A stretch of 64,000 bases of DNA from GCA-2731375 sp002731375 (GCA_030752605.1 JASMDX010000056.1:3891-67890), one strand, 5' to 3'; positions 34,816 to 44,457 are shown, numbered from the stretch's first letter. The notes: a model not told the origin generated them from the sequence alone. Numbers and translations: made by a program.

Positions 34816-35862
34816 ATGTTGCAGGAACGTCTCGAGGGAAAATGGATAGACTGCTTCGCGGCTGTCTTCGAACGTTGCAAGTTGGCGCCGGGCGAGGTGG
34901 CGGCAATTCTGTCGGAAAGCCAATCTCGGCCCATCAATGTGCAATTGGCGGAATTGGCCCTGCATCGGTTGGGCGCACAGCCGTTTCACATAGTGGTCCC
35001 GACGCCCGCGCAATCGTCGCCCGTGCCAGTGCGTTCCACCGGCGCTTCGGATGTGATCCAGAATATTCGCCCTGTCGTGGGCGCCCTGGCCAGCACCAGT
35101 TTTGTCGTGGATTGCACCGTTGAAGGCCTGTTGCATGCTCCGGAGCTGCCCGAAATCCTGCAGGGCGGCGCCAGGGTCTTGATGATCTCCAACGAGCACC
35201 CCGAGGCCGTGGAGCGCCTGGCCCCGGATGATGCCCTGGAAGGCAAGGTCAAGCTGGGCATGAAGATGCTGCGGGAGGCCAATACCATGACCATACCCTC
35301 GGCTGCCGGCAGCAATCTGGCTGTGGATTTGACGGGCGCCGTGGCGGGTGGCGGTTGGGGCTGGGTTACCCGACCCGGTATCATGTCGCACTGGCCGGAC
35401 GGGCTTTGTCTGTGTTTTCCCAATACCGGTACCGTCAACGGTACGCTGGTCTTGGATCGGGGTGATGTAAACCTGACTTTCAAGCGCTATCTTGATGCAC
35501 CCATAACATTGCGGATCGAGGATGATTATGTAGCAGCCATCGAAGGCGATGGCGTCGACGCGGATCTGATGCGCAGTTATTTTGCGGCCTGGGATGACCG
35601 GGATGCCTATGCCACCTCGCACATCGGCTGGGGCATGAACCAAGGTGCGCGATGGGATGCTATGACCATGTACGACCGTAGGGATTTCAATGGCACCGAG
35701 CTGCGCGCCTTTGCCGGCAACGTGGTCTATTCCACCGGTGCCAACGAAGTGGCGGGCCGGCAAACCCTAGGCCATTTTGATCTGCCCATCCGCAACTGCA
35801 CCGTGCAGCTGGACGACCAGGCCGTGGTCAAGGACGGCGTATTGCAAGGTGAGTTGGCATGA
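34816..35862 (+). CDS. NicX-like (2,5-dihydroxypyridine dioxygenase / aminopeptidase-T fold) protein
   Basis: 348 residues. The family includes the Fe-dependent NicX, which opens 2,5-dihydroxypyridine, and M29-like aminopeptidases. Candidate metal residues are in HIGWGMNQGARW, in TLGHFDLPIRNCTVQL (His and Asp), and an acidic residue near LREANTMTIPSAAGSNLAVD. The ATG follows a G-rich site. The stop overlaps the acyl-CoA dehydrogenase start (ATGA), and a CoA ligase follows, so it probably takes part in breaking down an aromatic or heterocyclic acid. The true substrate is unknown, and a hydrolase role is possible. Confidence 0.7.
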   Translation: MLQERLEGKWIDCFAAVFERCKLAPGEVAAILSESQSRPINVQLAELALHRLGAQPFHIVVPTPAQSSPVPVRSTGASDVIQNIRPVVGALASTSFVVDCTVEGLLHAPELPEILQGGARVLMISNEHPEAVERLAPDDALEGKVKLGMKMLREANTMTIPSAAGSNLAVDLTGAVAGGGWGWVTRPGIMSHWPDGLCLCFPNTGTVNGTLVLDRGDVNLTFKRYLDAPITLRIEDDYVAAIEGDGVDADLMRSYFAAWDDRDAYATSHIGWGMNQGARWDAMTMYDRRDFNGTELRAFAGNVVYSTGANEVAGRQTLGHFDLPIRNCTVQLDDQAVVKDGVLQGELA

Positions 35863-37067
35863 CGGCGCCGGCGCAGGCTGAACTACTTGCCACCGCGTGC
35901 CGTCTGGGCCGGGATAAATTCCTCGCCCGCGCTCCCGCCTACGACCGGGAGGGCCGGTTCCCAACCGAGAATTATGCCGATCTGCGCGATGCCGGCTTTC
36001 TTGGGCTTGTCATTCCCGCGCGATACGGCGGTCTGGGCGTGGATTACAAGGGTTATATGGAGATCTCGGCGGAGTTGGGGCGCTGGTGCGGGGCCACGGC
36101 GCTAACCTTCAACATGCATTGCGCCACCATGTTGTGGTCCTCGCAAATGGCTGATGACCTGGAGATGGCCGGGGAACAGCGCGCGCTGCATGAAAGCCGC
36201 CGCGCGGGCATTTACCGCAAAGTGATCGAGGATGGCGCGATTTTCGCGCAACCATTTTCAGAGCCCAACAGCGCGGCGGCGGCAGGTAGGGCGCCCTTTG
36301 GCACCACGGCGCGCAAGGTGAAAGGTGGCTGGCTGGTTAATGGCCGCAAACATTTTGCCTCCCTGGCCGGTGCGGCGGACTTTTACGGCGTGCTCTGTAC
36401 TGAGGCCAAGGAGAACGGCGAAGCGGACGTCAAGGACACCATCTACCTGGCCGTCGATGGCGTGTCGGAAGGCTTTACCATTAGCGGCGAGTGGGATGTC
36501 CTGGGCATGCGGGCGACCTCGTCCAATAATTTGGGCCTGGTGGATGTTTTCGTACCCGATGAACATCAGCTGATGCCGCGGGGCGGGTATTATCAGGCCG
36601 CCAGGAACTGGCCGCACATGTTCATGACGCTGTGCCCCACCTATATGGGCATCGCCCAGGCGGCGTTCGATTTTACCTGCCAGTATCTGCGCGGCGAAGT
36701 CGAGGGCGGCCCACCCGCCGGCAGCGCACGGCACAGCCCGGCCAAGCAGCTGGCGGTGGCTGAAATGCGCATCAAGCTGGAGCAGGCTCGTGCGCTTTTC
36801 CAATGTGCAATTGCAGAGGCCGGGGTTAATCCGGCCAAGGATACGCGCTTGCGGGCCTATGCGGCGCAATATACGGTGATGGAGTTCGCCAATGACATTT
36901 GCCGCCTGGCACTGCGCACCTGTGGCGGGCGGGCCATCTTTCGCAATTTGCGCCTGGAGCAATTGTATCGGGATTCCCGCTGCGGCGCCTTGATGCTACC
37001 CTGGACGCCGGAGATCTGCATGGAGCGCCTGGGTTGGGAAAGCCTGTTCGAGGCAGGCGAGAGTTAG
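35859..37067 (+). CDS. Acyl-CoA dehydrogenase family protein
   Basis: 402 residues, FAD-dependent. The three-domain ACAD fold is evident: GFLGLVIPARYGGLGVDYKG, then AQPFSEPNSAAAAGRAPFGT and GWLVNGRKHFASLAGAADFY (FAD and substrate strands), and a C-terminal helical domain with RTCGGRAIFRNLRLEQLYRD. That last segment matches the FAD-binding and terminal region, but the usual Glu base is not obvious to me, so a flavin monooxygenase-like member is possible. Electrons would go to the ETF encoded at 7.8-9.5 kb. It is the second gene of its operon. Confidence 0.85.
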   Translation: MTAPAQAELLATACRLGRDKFLARAPAYDREGRFPTENYADLRDAGFLGLVIPARYGGLGVDYKGYMEISAELGRWCGATALTFNMHCATMLWSSQMADDLEMAGEQRALHESRRAGIYRKVIEDGAIFAQPFSEPNSAAAAGRAPFGTTARKVKGGWLVNGRKHFASLAGAADFYGVLCTEAKENGEADVKDTIYLAVDGVSEGFTISGEWDVLGMRATSSNNLGLVDVFVPDEHQLMPRGGYYQAARNWPHMFMTLCPTYMGIAQAAFDFTCQYLRGEVEGGPPAGSARHSPAKQLAVAEMRIKLEQARALFQCAIAEAGVNPAKDTRLRAYAAQYTVMEFANDICRLALRTCGGRAIFRNLRLEQLYRDSRCGALMLPWTPEICMERLGWESLFEAGES

Positions 37068-37096
37068 TTAGAGAGACAGTTAGAGAATTTGGGGCG

Positions 37097-38611
37097 ATGG
37101 ATATTTCTCACTGGATCAGCCATTGGGCCGATTGGCATGGTACCAAGACGGCGGTGCATTTCGAGGGCCGGGACATCAGTTATGGCGAGATGGACGCCAG
37201 GGTTCGGCATCTGGCGGCCATGTTGCAAAGCCACCTGGGCGTAAGCAAGGGCGATAGGGTGGCGCATCTCGGGTATAACAGCCCGGAGCTGTTAGAATTG
37301 CTGTTTGCCTGTGCCCGCCTGGGCGCCATGCTGGTGCCCTTGAATTGGCGTCTGGCGCCACCCGAACATGCCTGGATCCTGCGTGATTGCGAGCCCAAAG
37401 CGGTGCTGGCCGAAGCTGATTTTTTTGAACATTTGAACGGTATTGATGCCGGCCTGCCCCTCGTGGCCTATGGCGCTGCCCTCGATGACATTTGGCAAAG
37501 CTACGAAGGATTGCTGGCCGCGACTGAAATGGTGCAAGCAACGGGCGGTGGTGGCCTAGATGATCCGCTGACCATTGTCTACACCTCCGGCACCACCGGG
37601 CGGCCCAAGGGCACGCTGTTGACCCAGGAGGCTATTTTCCACAACGCGGTCAACGCTATCGCGGCCCAGGACATCATCGCCGACGACCATATTCTGACCG
37701 TGCTGCCCATGTTCCATGTGGGCGGCATGAATATCCACACCACGCCCGCCATCCATGCCGGCGCCACCGTCACCATTCAGGCCCGTTATGATCCCGCCGC
37801 GACCTTGGCCGCCCTGGCGCGGTGCAAGCCGACAATTTTTCTAACGGTGCCGGCCATGGCCATGACCTTGACCGGTCATCCCGACTGGGCGGCGACGGAC
37901 CTATCCAGCCTGCGTTTCGTTGCCCTTGGCTCTTCCGCTGTGCCGGAGACGATCCTGCGTGCATTTCTGGATCGGGGCATTGCCGCGACACAAATCTACG
38001 GTCTGACGGAAAGCGCGCCGGTCGCTATCTGCCTGCCGATTGCCGATGCCTGGTCCAAAATAGGGTCCTGCGGCAAGCCGGCCCTGCATACCCAGGCGCG
38101 TATCGTAGACGATAACGGCGATGATGTAGGGCAGGGGAATGGCGGCGAGATCGTGCTGCGCGGCAAGAACTTGTTCCGCGAATATTGGTGCAATGCAACG
38201 GGCACAGCGGAGGCCTATGAAGGCGGCTGGTTTCACACCGGCGATATCGGGCACCAGGACGATCAAGGCTACTATTATGTAGACGAGCGCAAGAAGGACG
38301 TGGTGATTTCGGGTGGCGAGAATATCTACCCGGCGGAGCTGGAGAATATTCTGGCTGATTGCCCGGACCTGGCGGAGGCCGCAGTGGTCGGCCGGCCCGA
38401 TCAGCGCTGGGGCGAAATTCCCGTGGCTTGTGTGGTGTCCCAACCGGGCAGCGATATTCAGGGCACCGATATAGTGGCCCTGTTCGAGGGGCGCTTGGCC
38501 CGCTACAAGCATCCGCGCGAGGTGATCTTCATGGATGCCTTGCCGCGCAACGCCATGGGCAAGGTGGAAAAATTCACCCTGCGTGATGAACTTGCGAACG
38601 ATGATGGATAG
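37097..38611 (+). CDS. Acyl-CoA synthetase (AMP-forming)
   Basis: 504 residues of the ANL superfamily. P-loop-like TIVYTSGTTGRPKGTLLT at about 158-175, then QIYGLTESAPVA (A5), GGWFHTGDIGHQDDQGYYYV (A7), ERKKDVVISGGENIYPAELE (A8), and the catalytic Lys in LPRNAMGKVEKF (A10). The ATG at 37097 is 29 bases after the dehydrogenase stop; longer in-frame starts lie inside that gene. It probably activates the acid handled by this operon. Confidence 0.92.
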   Translation: MDISHWISHWADWHGTKTAVHFEGRDISYGEMDARVRHLAAMLQSHLGVSKGDRVAHLGYNSPELLELLFACARLGAMLVPLNWRLAPPEHAWILRDCEPKAVLAEADFFEHLNGIDAGLPLVAYGAALDDIWQSYEGLLAATEMVQATGGGGLDDPLTIVYTSGTTGRPKGTLLTQEAIFHNAVNAIAAQDIIADDHILTVLPMFHVGGMNIHTTPAIHAGATVTIQARYDPAATLAALARCKPTIFLTVPAMAMTLTGHPDWAATDLSSLRFVALGSSAVPETILRAFLDRGIAATQIYGLTESAPVAICLPIADAWSKIGSCGKPALHTQARIVDDNGDDVGQGNGGEIVLRGKNLFREYWCNATGTAEAYEGGWFHTGDIGHQDDQGYYYVDERKKDVVISGGENIYPAELENILADCPDLAEAAVVGRPDQRWGEIPVACVVSQPGSDIQGTDIVALFEGRLARYKHPREVIFMDALPRNAMGKVEKFTLRDELANDDG

Positions 38612-38716
38612 ATGCGGAAATTTTTTCTTTGACGGTGCCTAGCCTGCCACAAAATTGCTATATTTCCGGTCTAGGTTTGCCTGATGATTTGGCAAGAAGT
38701 TAGAGGATGAGGCTTC

Positions 38717-39892
38717 ATGAGTTTTTTCGTATACGGATCGCGGCTGCTTCCGCTGGCCGCCACGGTTTTCGCCCTGGCTCTGCTGCTGACCGGCGGCAAC
38801 GCCGGGGTGGCGGCGAAATCCTTGACCGAAACCCCGGCCAAACAGGCGATCCTGATCGATCATGCCACCGGGACCGTGCTGTTTTCCAAGAATTCCGAAC
38901 AAGCTATGCCGCCGTCATCCATGTCCAAGCTAATGACCCTGTATATGCTGTTCGACCGGTTGGCCGCCGGCGGTCTGAAGATGGACGATACCTTTCCGGT
39001 CAGCAAGAAAGCCTGGCGCATGGGCGGTTCGAAAATGTTCGTCCGCGTCGATACCGAAGTCAAGATCGGCGACCTGATCCGCGGTATCGTCATCCAGTCG
39101 GGCAACGATGCCTGCATCGTGGTGGCGGAAGGCATTGGCGGCGATGAAGCATCCTTTGCCAGCCTGATGAATGAGACGGCCCGGGAATTGGGCATGCTGG
39201 ACAGCTATTTCGTTAACGCCTCCGGCTGGCCGCATCCCGATCACGTCATGACCGCCAAGGACTTGTCTATTCTGGTCCGGGCCCTGATCGACAAGTTCCC
39301 GCAATATTACCCGATCTTTTCCGAACGCAGTTTTACCTTTTCCAAGATTCGCCAGGGCAACCGCAACCCCCTGCTTTACAAGAACGTCGGCGCCGATGGC
39401 CTGAAAACCGGCTATACCGCGGCCGCTGGCTATGGCCTGGCCGCCTCGGCCCAGCGCAGCGGGCGGCGACTGGATCTGGTGGTGAACGGCCTGAACAGCG
39501 TCAATCAACGCAGCAGGGAATCACAACGGCTGTTGTCCTGGGGGTTTCGGGAATTCGGCAACTACGCCCTGTTCAAGGCTGGCGAGCAGGTGGCGGACGC
39601 CTCGGTCTGGCTGGGCAGCATGGGTACGGTGCCCCTGTTGATCGAGGATCCCCTGACCATCATCATTCCGCGCAAGGCACGCCGGGACATGAAGGTCAGC
39701 GTTAATTTTCAGGGACCCTTGCCAGCACCCATCGCCAAGGGGCAGATGGTGGCGACCTTGCGCATCGAGGCACCGAACATGACACCGATCGTGCGGCCCC
39801 TGATCGCCGGCGCCAATATTGCCCGCAAAGGTGTTTTTGGTCGTCTTGGCGCGGCGCTGGAACATCTGGTGTTCGGCGGCGTTTCCAATTGA
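38717..39892 (+). CDS. D-alanyl-D-alanine carboxypeptidase (PBP5/6 type)
   Basis: 391 residues: a signal peptide (about 1-33, cut after AGVAA), an S11 peptidase domain with S68-x-x-K71 (PSSMSKLM), SGN at 128-130 and KTG at 230-232, and a C-terminal beta domain (about 300-365). It trims pentapeptides in periplasmic peptidoglycan. A C-terminal amphipathic anchor is suggested by FGRLGAALEHLVFGG. HolB follows after nine bases. The thymidylate kinase gene that often stands between the two in related genomes is absent. Confidence 0.93.
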   Translation: MSFFVYGSRLLPLAATVFALALLLTGGNAGVAAKSLTETPAKQAILIDHATGTVLFSKNSEQAMPPSSMSKLMTLYMLFDRLAAGGLKMDDTFPVSKKAWRMGGSKMFVRVDTEVKIGDLIRGIVIQSGNDACIVVAEGIGGDEASFASLMNETARELGMLDSYFVNASGWPHPDHVMTAKDLSILVRALIDKFPQYYPIFSERSFTFSKIRQGNRNPLLYKNVGADGLKTGYTAAAGYGLAASAQRSGRRLDLVVNGLNSVNQRSRESQRLLSWGFREFGNYALFKAGEQVADASVWLGSMGTVPLLIEDPLTIIIPRKARRDMKVSVNFQGPLPAPIAKGQMVATLRIEAPNMTPIVRPLIAGANIARKGVFGRLGAALEHLVFGGVSN

Positions 39893-39901
39893 TGTACTGC
39901 C

Positions 39902-40987
39902 ATGGCGGATGATCCCGAAGCTCTCTCCGGCCCTATCGCTGCCGCCATATTGATCGGTCACGGCGGCGCGGAACAGGCCTTTCTTGATACCGCCGCCGCC
40001 CAACGCCTGCCCCACGCCTGGCTGTTATCTGGACCCAGGGGCATTGGCAAAATGACCCTGGCTTACCGCATGGCCCGGTTTCAGCTTTCCCAGGGCGCTG
40101 ATGGCGGCGGTCTGTTCGGCACTCCCGATAGCTTGGAGATGGCGCCCGAGCATGATGTTTTTCGCCGCGTCCTGGCGGGCGGCCATGGCGATTTGCAACT
40201 GATCGAGCGGGCGCTGAACGATAAGACCAAGAAAATGCGTGGTGATATCGTGGTCGACCAGATCCGCGCCCTTGGCCGGTTTTTCGCCATGACCTCGGCC
40301 GATGGCGGCTGGCGCGTCGCCATTATTGATGGCGCCGAGGAAATGAACCCGAACGCCGCCAACGCCTTGTTGAAGCTGTTGGAAGAGCCGCCCAAAAAGA
40401 GCCTGCTGCTGCTGGTTAGCCATGCCGCCGGCCGTCTGCTGCCGACCATCCGTTCGCGCTGCCGTCACCTTGCCCTGCGGCCATTGGCGGAGGCGGAGGC
40501 AATGGCAGTGATGGCCCAACAGGCACCGGAGATGGACGAGGGCGAACGTTTGGGCCTGGTCCGCCTCGCCGAGGGCAGCCCGGGCCGCGCCCTGGCCATG
40601 GGCGCGGAAGGCGGTCTGCAGACCTATGATGAATTACTCAAACTGGTGCGCAATCTGCCGGAGCTGGATTTCGCCGCTGTGCATGCCTTGGGCGATCGTT
40701 TGAACCGGGCCAACAACGAAGCCGCCTATCGGGTCTGGATCGATCTGCTGCGGCTATGGCTGTCGCGCCTGGCCCGTGGCGGCGCTGGGCTGGAGGGGAT
40801 GCGCGACGCGGTGGCGGGCGAGGCCTCCTTGGCCACCCGACTGACCGGTGCCGTCGGCCTTGATCGCTGGGTCGAGCTATGGGAAAAGGTCGGCGGTTTG
40901 GCCATGCGGGCCGAGCGGGTCAATCTGGATCGAAAACAGGTCGTCTTGAGCGCCTTCATGGATTTGCAAAGCACCGCGCGGCAGTAG
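39902..40987 (+). CDS. holB: DNA polymerase III delta-prime subunit
   Basis: 361 residues of the clamp-loader AAA+ family. LLSGPRGIGKMTLAYRMA is the P-loop region, VAIIDGAEEMNPNAANALLK the Walker B region, and LEEPPKKSLLLLVSH with LLPTIRSRCRHL the sensor 1/arginine region. The Zn-binding cysteines of some delta-prime subunits are missing, as is common in alphaproteobacteria. It is the second gene of dacC-holB-metG-tatD. Confidence 0.93.
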   Translation: MADDPEALSGPIAAAILIGHGGAEQAFLDTAAAQRLPHAWLLSGPRGIGKMTLAYRMARFQLSQGADGGGLFGTPDSLEMAPEHDVFRRVLAGGHGDLQLIERALNDKTKKMRGDIVVDQIRALGRFFAMTSADGGWRVAIIDGAEEMNPNAANALLKLLEEPPKKSLLLLVSHAAGRLLPTIRSRCRHLALRPLAEAEAMAVMAQQAPEMDEGERLGLVRLAEGSPGRALAMGAEGGLQTYDELLKLVRNLPELDFAAVHALGDRLNRANNEAAYRVWIDLLRLWLSRLARGGAGLEGMRDAVAGEASLATRLTGAVGLDRWVELWEKVGGLAMRAERVNLDRKQVVLSAFMDLQSTARQ

Positions 40988-41016
40988 TACCGATTATCAG
41001 GATAGGATGAGAGCGA

Positions 41017-42573
41017 ATGGTCGAGGCCAAAGCCTATTACATCACGACGCCGATTTATTACGTCAATGACAAGCCCCATATCGGCCATGCCTACACCACG
41101 CTGGCATGTGATGTGATCGCTCGCTTCATGCGCCTGGATGGCCGCGACGTAATACTCATGACCGGTACCGATGAACATGGCCAGAAGGTCGAGAAATCGG
41201 CCCAGGCGGCGGGTGTGGAACCTTTGGCCTTTTGCGACGGCGTCTCGCAGAATTTCCGCGATCTGACACCTATGCTAAATTTTTCCAACGACGGCTTCAT
41301 CCGCACCACCGAGAAGCGCCACACGGAGGCCTCTCAGGCGATCTGGCGGGCCATGGCGGACAACGGCGATATCTATCTGGATAGTTATGCCGGCTGGTAT
41401 TCGGTCCGGGACGAGGCCTACTACGCCGAGGACGAGCTGACGGATGGCGCCAATGGTGAGAAACTCTCACCTTTCGGTGGGCCGGTGGAATGGGTGGAGG
41501 AGCCGAGCTATTTCTTCCGATTGTCCAACTGGCAGGACCGGTTGCTGGCTTACTACAACGAAGACCCGGGCCGCATTCTGCCGCAAAGTCGGCGCAACGA
41601 GGTCGTCAGCTTCGTAAAGAGCGGCCTCAGGGATCTCTCCATCTCACGCACCTCGTTCAATTGGGGCGTGCCGGTGCCGGGCGATGATGCCCATATCATG
41701 TACGTCTGGGTCGATGCCCTGACAAATTATCTGACCGCCGTTGGTTATCCCAATACGGATGCGGAAGACTTCAAGACTTATTGGCCGGCGGATGTGCATA
41801 TGGTGGGCAAGGATATTTTGCGCTTTCATGCGGTCTATTGGCCGGCCTTTTTGATGTCCGCCGGTCTGGCTCCGCCGAAACGGATTTTCGCCCATGGCTG
41901 GTGGACCGTGGAAGGCCAGAAAATGTCGAAATCCTTGGGCAATTTCATTCCGCCCCAGGAATTGGTTGATAAATACGGCCTGGATCAAACGCGCTACTTC
42001 ATGATGCGGGAGCTGCCTTTCGGCAACGACGGCAATTTTTCCCACACGGCAATGGTCAATCGCATGAACAGCGATCTGGCCAACGATTTCGGCAATCTGG
42101 CCCAGCGCGTTTTGTCCATGATCAACAAAAACTGTGAGGGGGTGGTGCCCACGCCCGCGCTGCTAAGTGTCGATGACGGCGCCCTGCTGGTTACGGCGCG
42201 GGGCCTGCGGGACAAGATGCGCTCGGCCATGGATGAACAGGGCATCCATCATGCCCTGACCGCATTGTGGGAGGTGGTCGGCGATGCCAACCGATATGTG
42301 GATGCCCAGGCGCCTTGGGGCCTGAAGAAAACCGACCCTGAACGCATGGCGACGGTGTTGTATGTGCTGGCTGAGGTAATCCGCCATCTGGCTATTCTGG
42401 CGCAACCCGTGGTGCCTGACGCGGCGGCCAAGATGCTGGATCAGTTGGCTGTCCCAGAGCAGCAACGCAGCTTCGATAGTCTGGGCGACCAGGAAATGCT
42501 GCTGCCGGGCACGGTGCTGCCGAAACCGCAAGGCGTCTTTCCCCGCTATAGCGGCGCGGAGGAGGACGCTTGA
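41017..42573 (+). CDS. metG: Methionyl-tRNA synthetase
   Basis: 518 residues, class I synthetase. ITTPIYYVNDKPHIGHAYTT holds the HIGH motif, GTDEHGQKVEKSAQ the connective region, and EGQKMSKSLGN the KMSKS loop. The Zn-knuckle cysteines are lacking, which fits the shorter MetG2-type alphaproteobacterial enzyme, as does the absence of the C-terminal dimerisation domain. Preceded by AGGATGAGAG. Its stop overlaps tatD. Confidence 0.96.
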   Translation: MVEAKAYYITTPIYYVNDKPHIGHAYTTLACDVIARFMRLDGRDVILMTGTDEHGQKVEKSAQAAGVEPLAFCDGVSQNFRDLTPMLNFSNDGFIRTTEKRHTEASQAIWRAMADNGDIYLDSYAGWYSVRDEAYYAEDELTDGANGEKLSPFGGPVEWVEEPSYFFRLSNWQDRLLAYYNEDPGRILPQSRRNEVVSFVKSGLRDLSISRTSFNWGVPVPGDDAHIMYVWVDALTNYLTAVGYPNTDAEDFKTYWPADVHMVGKDILRFHAVYWPAFLMSAGLAPPKRIFAHGWWTVEGQKMSKSLGNFIPPQELVDKYGLDQTRYFMMRELPFGNDGNFSHTAMVNRMNSDLANDFGNLAQRVLSMINKNCEGVVPTPALLSVDDGALLVTARGLRDKMRSAMDEQGIHHALTALWEVVGDANRYVDAQAPWGLKKTDPERMATVLYVLAEVIRHLAILAQPVVPDAAAKMLDQLAVPEQQRSFDSLGDQEMLLPGTVLPKPQGVFPRYSGAEEDA

Positions 42574-43379
42574 GCCTGCTGGTCGATAGTCATTGCCACC
42601 TGGATTTCCCCTCTCTGAGTGGCGATCTCGATGGCGTGATGGCGCGGGCCAAGACCGCCGGGGTCGGGACCATGGTAACAATCTGTACCCGGGTCGAGCG
42701 TTTTGCCTCCATCCTGGCCATCGCGGAACGTTTTGATAATCTCTACTGCTCGGTCGGTCTGCATCCCCATAGCGCGGCGGAGGAGCCAGACCTGAGCACG
42801 GAACGTCTGGTGGAGCTGGCCGGCCATGACAAGGTGGTGGGAATTGGTGAATCCGGTCTGGATTTTCATTATGACAAAAGCCACCGTGACATTCAGGCCA
42901 AGCTGTTTCGCCGCCACATTGCCGCCGCCCGGGAAACCGGTCTGCCCCTGATCGTGCATAGCCGGGCCGCTGATGGGGAAATGATCGCCATATTGCAGGA
43001 CGAAACGGCCAAGGGACCGTTCCCTGGCGTATTGCATTGCTTTTCTTCCGGTCCGGAATTGGCCCGCGCCGCGCTGGCCTTGGGCTTTTATATCTCGTTC
43101 AGCGGTATCATTACCTTCAAGAACGCCGACGAGGTCCGTGCGGTGGCGCTGGAAACGCCGCTGGAGCGTTTGTTGGTGGAAACGGATGCGCCCTATCTGG
43201 CGCCTATTCCCCATCGTGGCAAGGACAACGAACCGGCCTTCGTCGCCAATACGGCGAACAAGCTGGCCGAGTTGCGCGGTGTCACCGGCCAGGAGATGGC
43301 GGAGCAGAGCACGGGCAATTTTTTCCGGCTCTTTACAAAGGCCTTGGCGGCAGGCCACGGTAATTCCATTGCTGAATAA
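42570..43379 (+). CDS. tatD: TatD-family metal-dependent hydrolase
   Basis: 269 residues: LLVDSHCHLDFP (metal His pair), GIGESGLDFHYDKSH, RRHIAAARETGLPLIVHSRA, GVLHCFSSGPELA and LLVETDAPYLAPIPHRGKDN are TatD landmarks. These are Mg-dependent 3'-5' exonuclease/deoxyribonuclease-like enzymes. I place the start at TTG 42570, overlapping the metG stop (TTGA); no ATG in the frame is better. The C-terminus is followed at once by the first repeat element. Confidence 0.92.
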   Translation: MSLLVDSHCHLDFPSLSGDLDGVMARAKTAGVGTMVTICTRVERFASILAIAERFDNLYCSVGLHPHSAAEEPDLSTERLVELAGHDKVVGIGESGLDFHYDKSHRDIQAKLFRRHIAAARETGLPLIVHSRAADGEMIAILQDETAKGPFPGVLHCFSSGPELARAALALGFYISFSGIITFKNADEVRAVALETPLERLLVETDAPYLAPIPHRGKDNEPAFVANTANKLAELRGVTGQEMAEQSTGNFFRLFTKALAAGHGNSIAE

Positions 43380-43382
43380 AGG

Positions 43383-43510
43383 AAAAGGGCGCCGTGGCCT
43401 AAGTCGTGGCGCCCCTTGAAATGCCGTGCCGGGGGACGAGGAAGCCCAGTACGGCCACGCCAACCATAGACGGATGCGGCTAGCGCTTGATACGCATGTG
43501 TTTTGAACAA
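43383..43510. repeat. Structured intergenic repeat, copy A
   Basis: First of two related elements (the other at 44458-44591). It opens with GGGCGCC (43387-43393) pairing perfectly with GGCGCCC (43408-43414) around a GT-GGC-ctaa-GTC-GT inner stem. Then come GCCGTGCCGG, a purine-rich stretch, CCCAG..CGGC, and the conserved GACGGATGCGGCT. An AT-rich stretch of about 100 bases follows. On the minus strand the first hairpin is followed by TTTTCCTTT, so the element could be a minus-strand small RNA ending there. On the plus strand no T-run follows. Confidence 0.6.
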
Positions 43511-43655
43511 CGGATGGATGCATTGGCTGGAGTAATAAAGTTAATAAAATATTACTATCGATATATATCTATAGTGCCAGTCAAATTTTTTTGTCTAATT
43601 TGGAGTTTGCCCTTATGGCCAAGCATGGTTCTCATCGTCGCGGAATAGAACCGGG

Positions 43656-44411
43656 ATGCGGGTGACCGTGCTTGGCTGCGGCACCTCTGGCGGGGTGCCT
43701 CGGATCGGCAATATCTGGGGCGTTTGCGACCCAGCCGAGCCAAGGAACCGCCGCCGCCGTTCCTCTATCCTGGTGCAAAGCGGGAGCACCAACCTGATCG
43801 TCGACACCGCGCCGGACATGCGCGAACAATGCCTGGATATAAACCTCCAGAGTCTGGACGGCGTCCTTTACACCCACGATCATTCCGATCACGTCAATGG
43901 TATCGATGATTTGCGCGGCTTTACCCTGCTGCGGGGCGCGCGCACGCCGGTATATGCAGATGCCGCCACCCTGGCCAGCCTGCAACAGCGTTTCGACTAT
44001 ATCTTCACCACCGCCGGCAATTATCCCGCCATTGCCACGGCACACCTTATCGATGGCCCTTTTGCTGTGGGCGACATTGATATTCAACCGTTTCGGCAAG
44101 ACCACGGCGTTATGGAAAGCCTGGGCTTCCGTTTTGGCGGCATGGCCTACTCCACGGATTTGAGCGGCCTGCCGGATACCGCATTCGAAATGTTGCGGGG
44201 TCTGGATGTCTGGATCGTCGATGCCCTGCGCCCGAAACCACACCCAACCCACAGCCATCTGGCCCAAACCCTGGAATGGATCAATAGGTTGCGGCCCAAG
44301 CGGGCGATCCTCACTCATATGACCTGGGATATGGATTACGCGGCCTTGTGCGCCGAGCTGCCGGCGGGGGTGGAGCCGGCCTATGACGGCATGACCATTG
44401 ATTTTTCGTGA
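43656..44411 (+). CDS. MBL-fold metallo-hydrolase (PhnP-like)
   Basis: 251 residues of the metallo-beta-lactamase fold. LGCGTSGGVPRIGNIWGVCD is the N-terminal signature of the PhnP-like branch, LYTHDHSDHVNGIDDLR the metal motif, and YSTDLSGLP and AILTHMTWDMDY the later ligands. It is probably a cyclic-phosphate or related phosphodiesterase; the usual neighbour is tatD, as here. The ATG is read as MRVTVLG; the 276 bases before it hold repeat A and an AT-rich stretch. Confidence 0.88.
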   Translation: MRVTVLGCGTSGGVPRIGNIWGVCDPAEPRNRRRRSSILVQSGSTNLIVDTAPDMREQCLDINLQSLDGVLYTHDHSDHVNGIDDLRGFTLLRGARTPVYADAATLASLQQRFDYIFTTAGNYPAIATAHLIDGPFAVGDIDIQPFRQDHGVMESLGFRFGGMAYSTDLSGLPDTAFEMLRGLDVWIVDALRPKPHPTHSHLAQTLEWINRLRPKRAILTHMTWDMDYAALCAELPAGVEPAYDGMTIDFS

Positions 44412-44457
44412 TTTTCAGGGTTCTGAGCCGCTCGCCTGGAAACCTGGTCTTAAAAAT

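Noticed and set aside
34416..35123. Plus-strand open frame of 235 codons across the histone-deacetylase remnant
   Set aside because: Complement of the remnant fused to an out-of-frame part of the NicX-like gene; no independent support.
43387..43414. First hairpin of repeat A as the intrinsic terminator of tatD
   Set aside because: No T-run follows on the plus strand; the T-rich flank is on the other side.
42546..43523. Minus-strand open frame (325 codons) opposite tatD and repeat A
   Set aside because: Mirrors tatD codons; no domain features and no ribosome site.
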